Positions 63,463 to 64,000 of a DNA stretch of 64,000 bases are shown here, one piece after another (position 1 is the stretch's first letter; every line of letters starts with the position of its first letter). A model generated the notes under the pieces. The model had not been told where the DNA came from. It was given only the letters and a program-made list of their open reading frames with translations, and ran no database searches. Source of the DNA: Pisaster brevispinus (taxonomy: Eukaryota > Echinodermata > Asteroidea > Forcipulatida > Asteriidae); assembly GCA_023634235.1 (NCBI GenBank), contig JAMKCF010000022.1:6130541-6194540 (forward strand), read 5' to 3'. Position numbers and translations under genes: made by a program.

Positions 63463-64000
63463 GCACCTTTGGACCCGGAGTGTATGTCTAATTATCGTCC
63501 TATCTCTAACTTGCGATTCATCTCTAAATTGATTGAACGTGCAGTTGTGAGTCAACTTCAAGACTATCTCTGTGAAAATAACCTTTATGCTAAGATGCAG
63601 TCTGCTTATCGTCCTTTCCACAGTACTGAGACTGCTCTCATTCGTGTGCAGGATGATATCTTGCGTGCACTGGACAATCATAAGGAAGCGATCCTTGTGC
63701 TGTTAGATTTTTCAGCTGCATTTGACACTATTGACCATGAGCATCTCCTTCAACGTTTATCTTCTCGCTATGGAATTACAGGAACTGCCCTTAACTGGTT
63801 CTCTTCTTATCTTAACAACAGAACCCACCATGTTCTCATCAATAATGCTAGATCCGATCGTCATCATCTCTTGTGTGGTGTTCCTCAAGGTTCTGTAGCT
63901 GGGCCTCTTGAATTTATATTGTTCAGTACACCCTTACAAGACCTCATTGCTGCCCATGGTATTTCTAGTGTTGCTTATGCTGACGATACCCAACTTTATG
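63463..64000 (+). pseudogene. LINE reverse transcriptase, continues beyond window
   Basis: Open to the window end in the frame starting at 63463. NYRPISNL, FSAAFDTIDH, GVPQGSVAGPL and YADDTQLY identify the fingers and palm of a CR1/L2/Jockey-group reverse transcriptase with the YADD active site intact. Motif B has Ala where Leu is usual (SVAGP). Confidence 0.92.

Larger units (their letters stand above)
61394..64000 (+). mobile_element. CR1/L2-like non-LTR retrotransposon, 5' part, damaged
   Basis: One long coding region opens at 61394. An N-terminal hydrophobic stretch (residues 5-15) is followed by a 2A-like motif ending at residue 88 and a basic Arg/Lys-rich patch. An APE-type endonuclease follows, with WNAHS, ITETWL, SGDFNFHMD and LPSDHAAV landmarks, and then a reverse transcriptase with LLDFSAAFDTIDH (motif A), GVPQGSVAGPL (motif B) and YADDTQLY (motif C) at the window edge. 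An in-frame TGA (62372-62374) interrupts the endonuclease and a one-base frameshift lies near 63460. The 3' part is off the window. It is antisense to ADSL, in an ADSL intron. The 5' UTR start is not defined; a CT-rich run lies at 61076-61090. Confidence 0.92.

Overview
This is a metazoan nuclear window: GT-AG spliced genes with many small exons, AT-rich introns, and dense SINEs, MITEs and LINEs. A deuterostome, most likely an echinoderm and perhaps a sea star, fits best. That is inferred from a tandem family of intronless class A GPCRs resembling the lineage-specific receptor expansions of sea urchins, an animal oligopeptidase A-type M3 peptidase, and a CR1/L2-type LINE with a 2A-like motif. 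Species was not tested by any search.

Layout. (1) 1-16.7 kb, + strand: sixteen exons of an M3A metallopeptidase of the oligopeptidase A group. Only about the first 50-60 residues lie left of the window. Its introns hold three copies of one MITE, other MITEs, tRNA-derived SINEs and a LINE 3' end. (2) 16.7-23.2 kb: convergent intergenic space full of SINE and MITE copies, ending in a 77-bp minisatellite of about 13 units. (3) 23.25-60.72 kb, - strand: the last four coding exons of adenylosuccinate lyase (ADSL). The exons further 5' lie beyond the right edge. (4) The 29-kb ADSL intron between 29.97 and 59.08 kb contains an array of about 1.2-1.5-kb Helitron-like units (30-36.7 kb), then a class A GPCR cluster: three intronless copies on the - strand, one on the + strand, and two truncated inverted fragments. 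(5) 61.4-64 kb: the 5' part of a CR1/L2-like LINE, antisense to ADSL, with a 2A-like motif, an in-frame stop and a frameshift.

The GPCR cluster grew recently. A 6.7-kb block carrying one receptor, an inverted receptor fragment and a 1.06-kb TA-flanked DNA transposon occurs twice in direct tandem with very few differences. The exchange point can be placed in a 19-bp stretch inside the receptor 3' coding end. ADSL acts in purine synthesis and the peptidase in peptide degradation. Nothing seen links them functionally to each other or to the receptors. The receptors are linked to ADSL only by nesting.

All calls come from reading the sequence and recalling protein families. No alignment, database search or RNA evidence was available.
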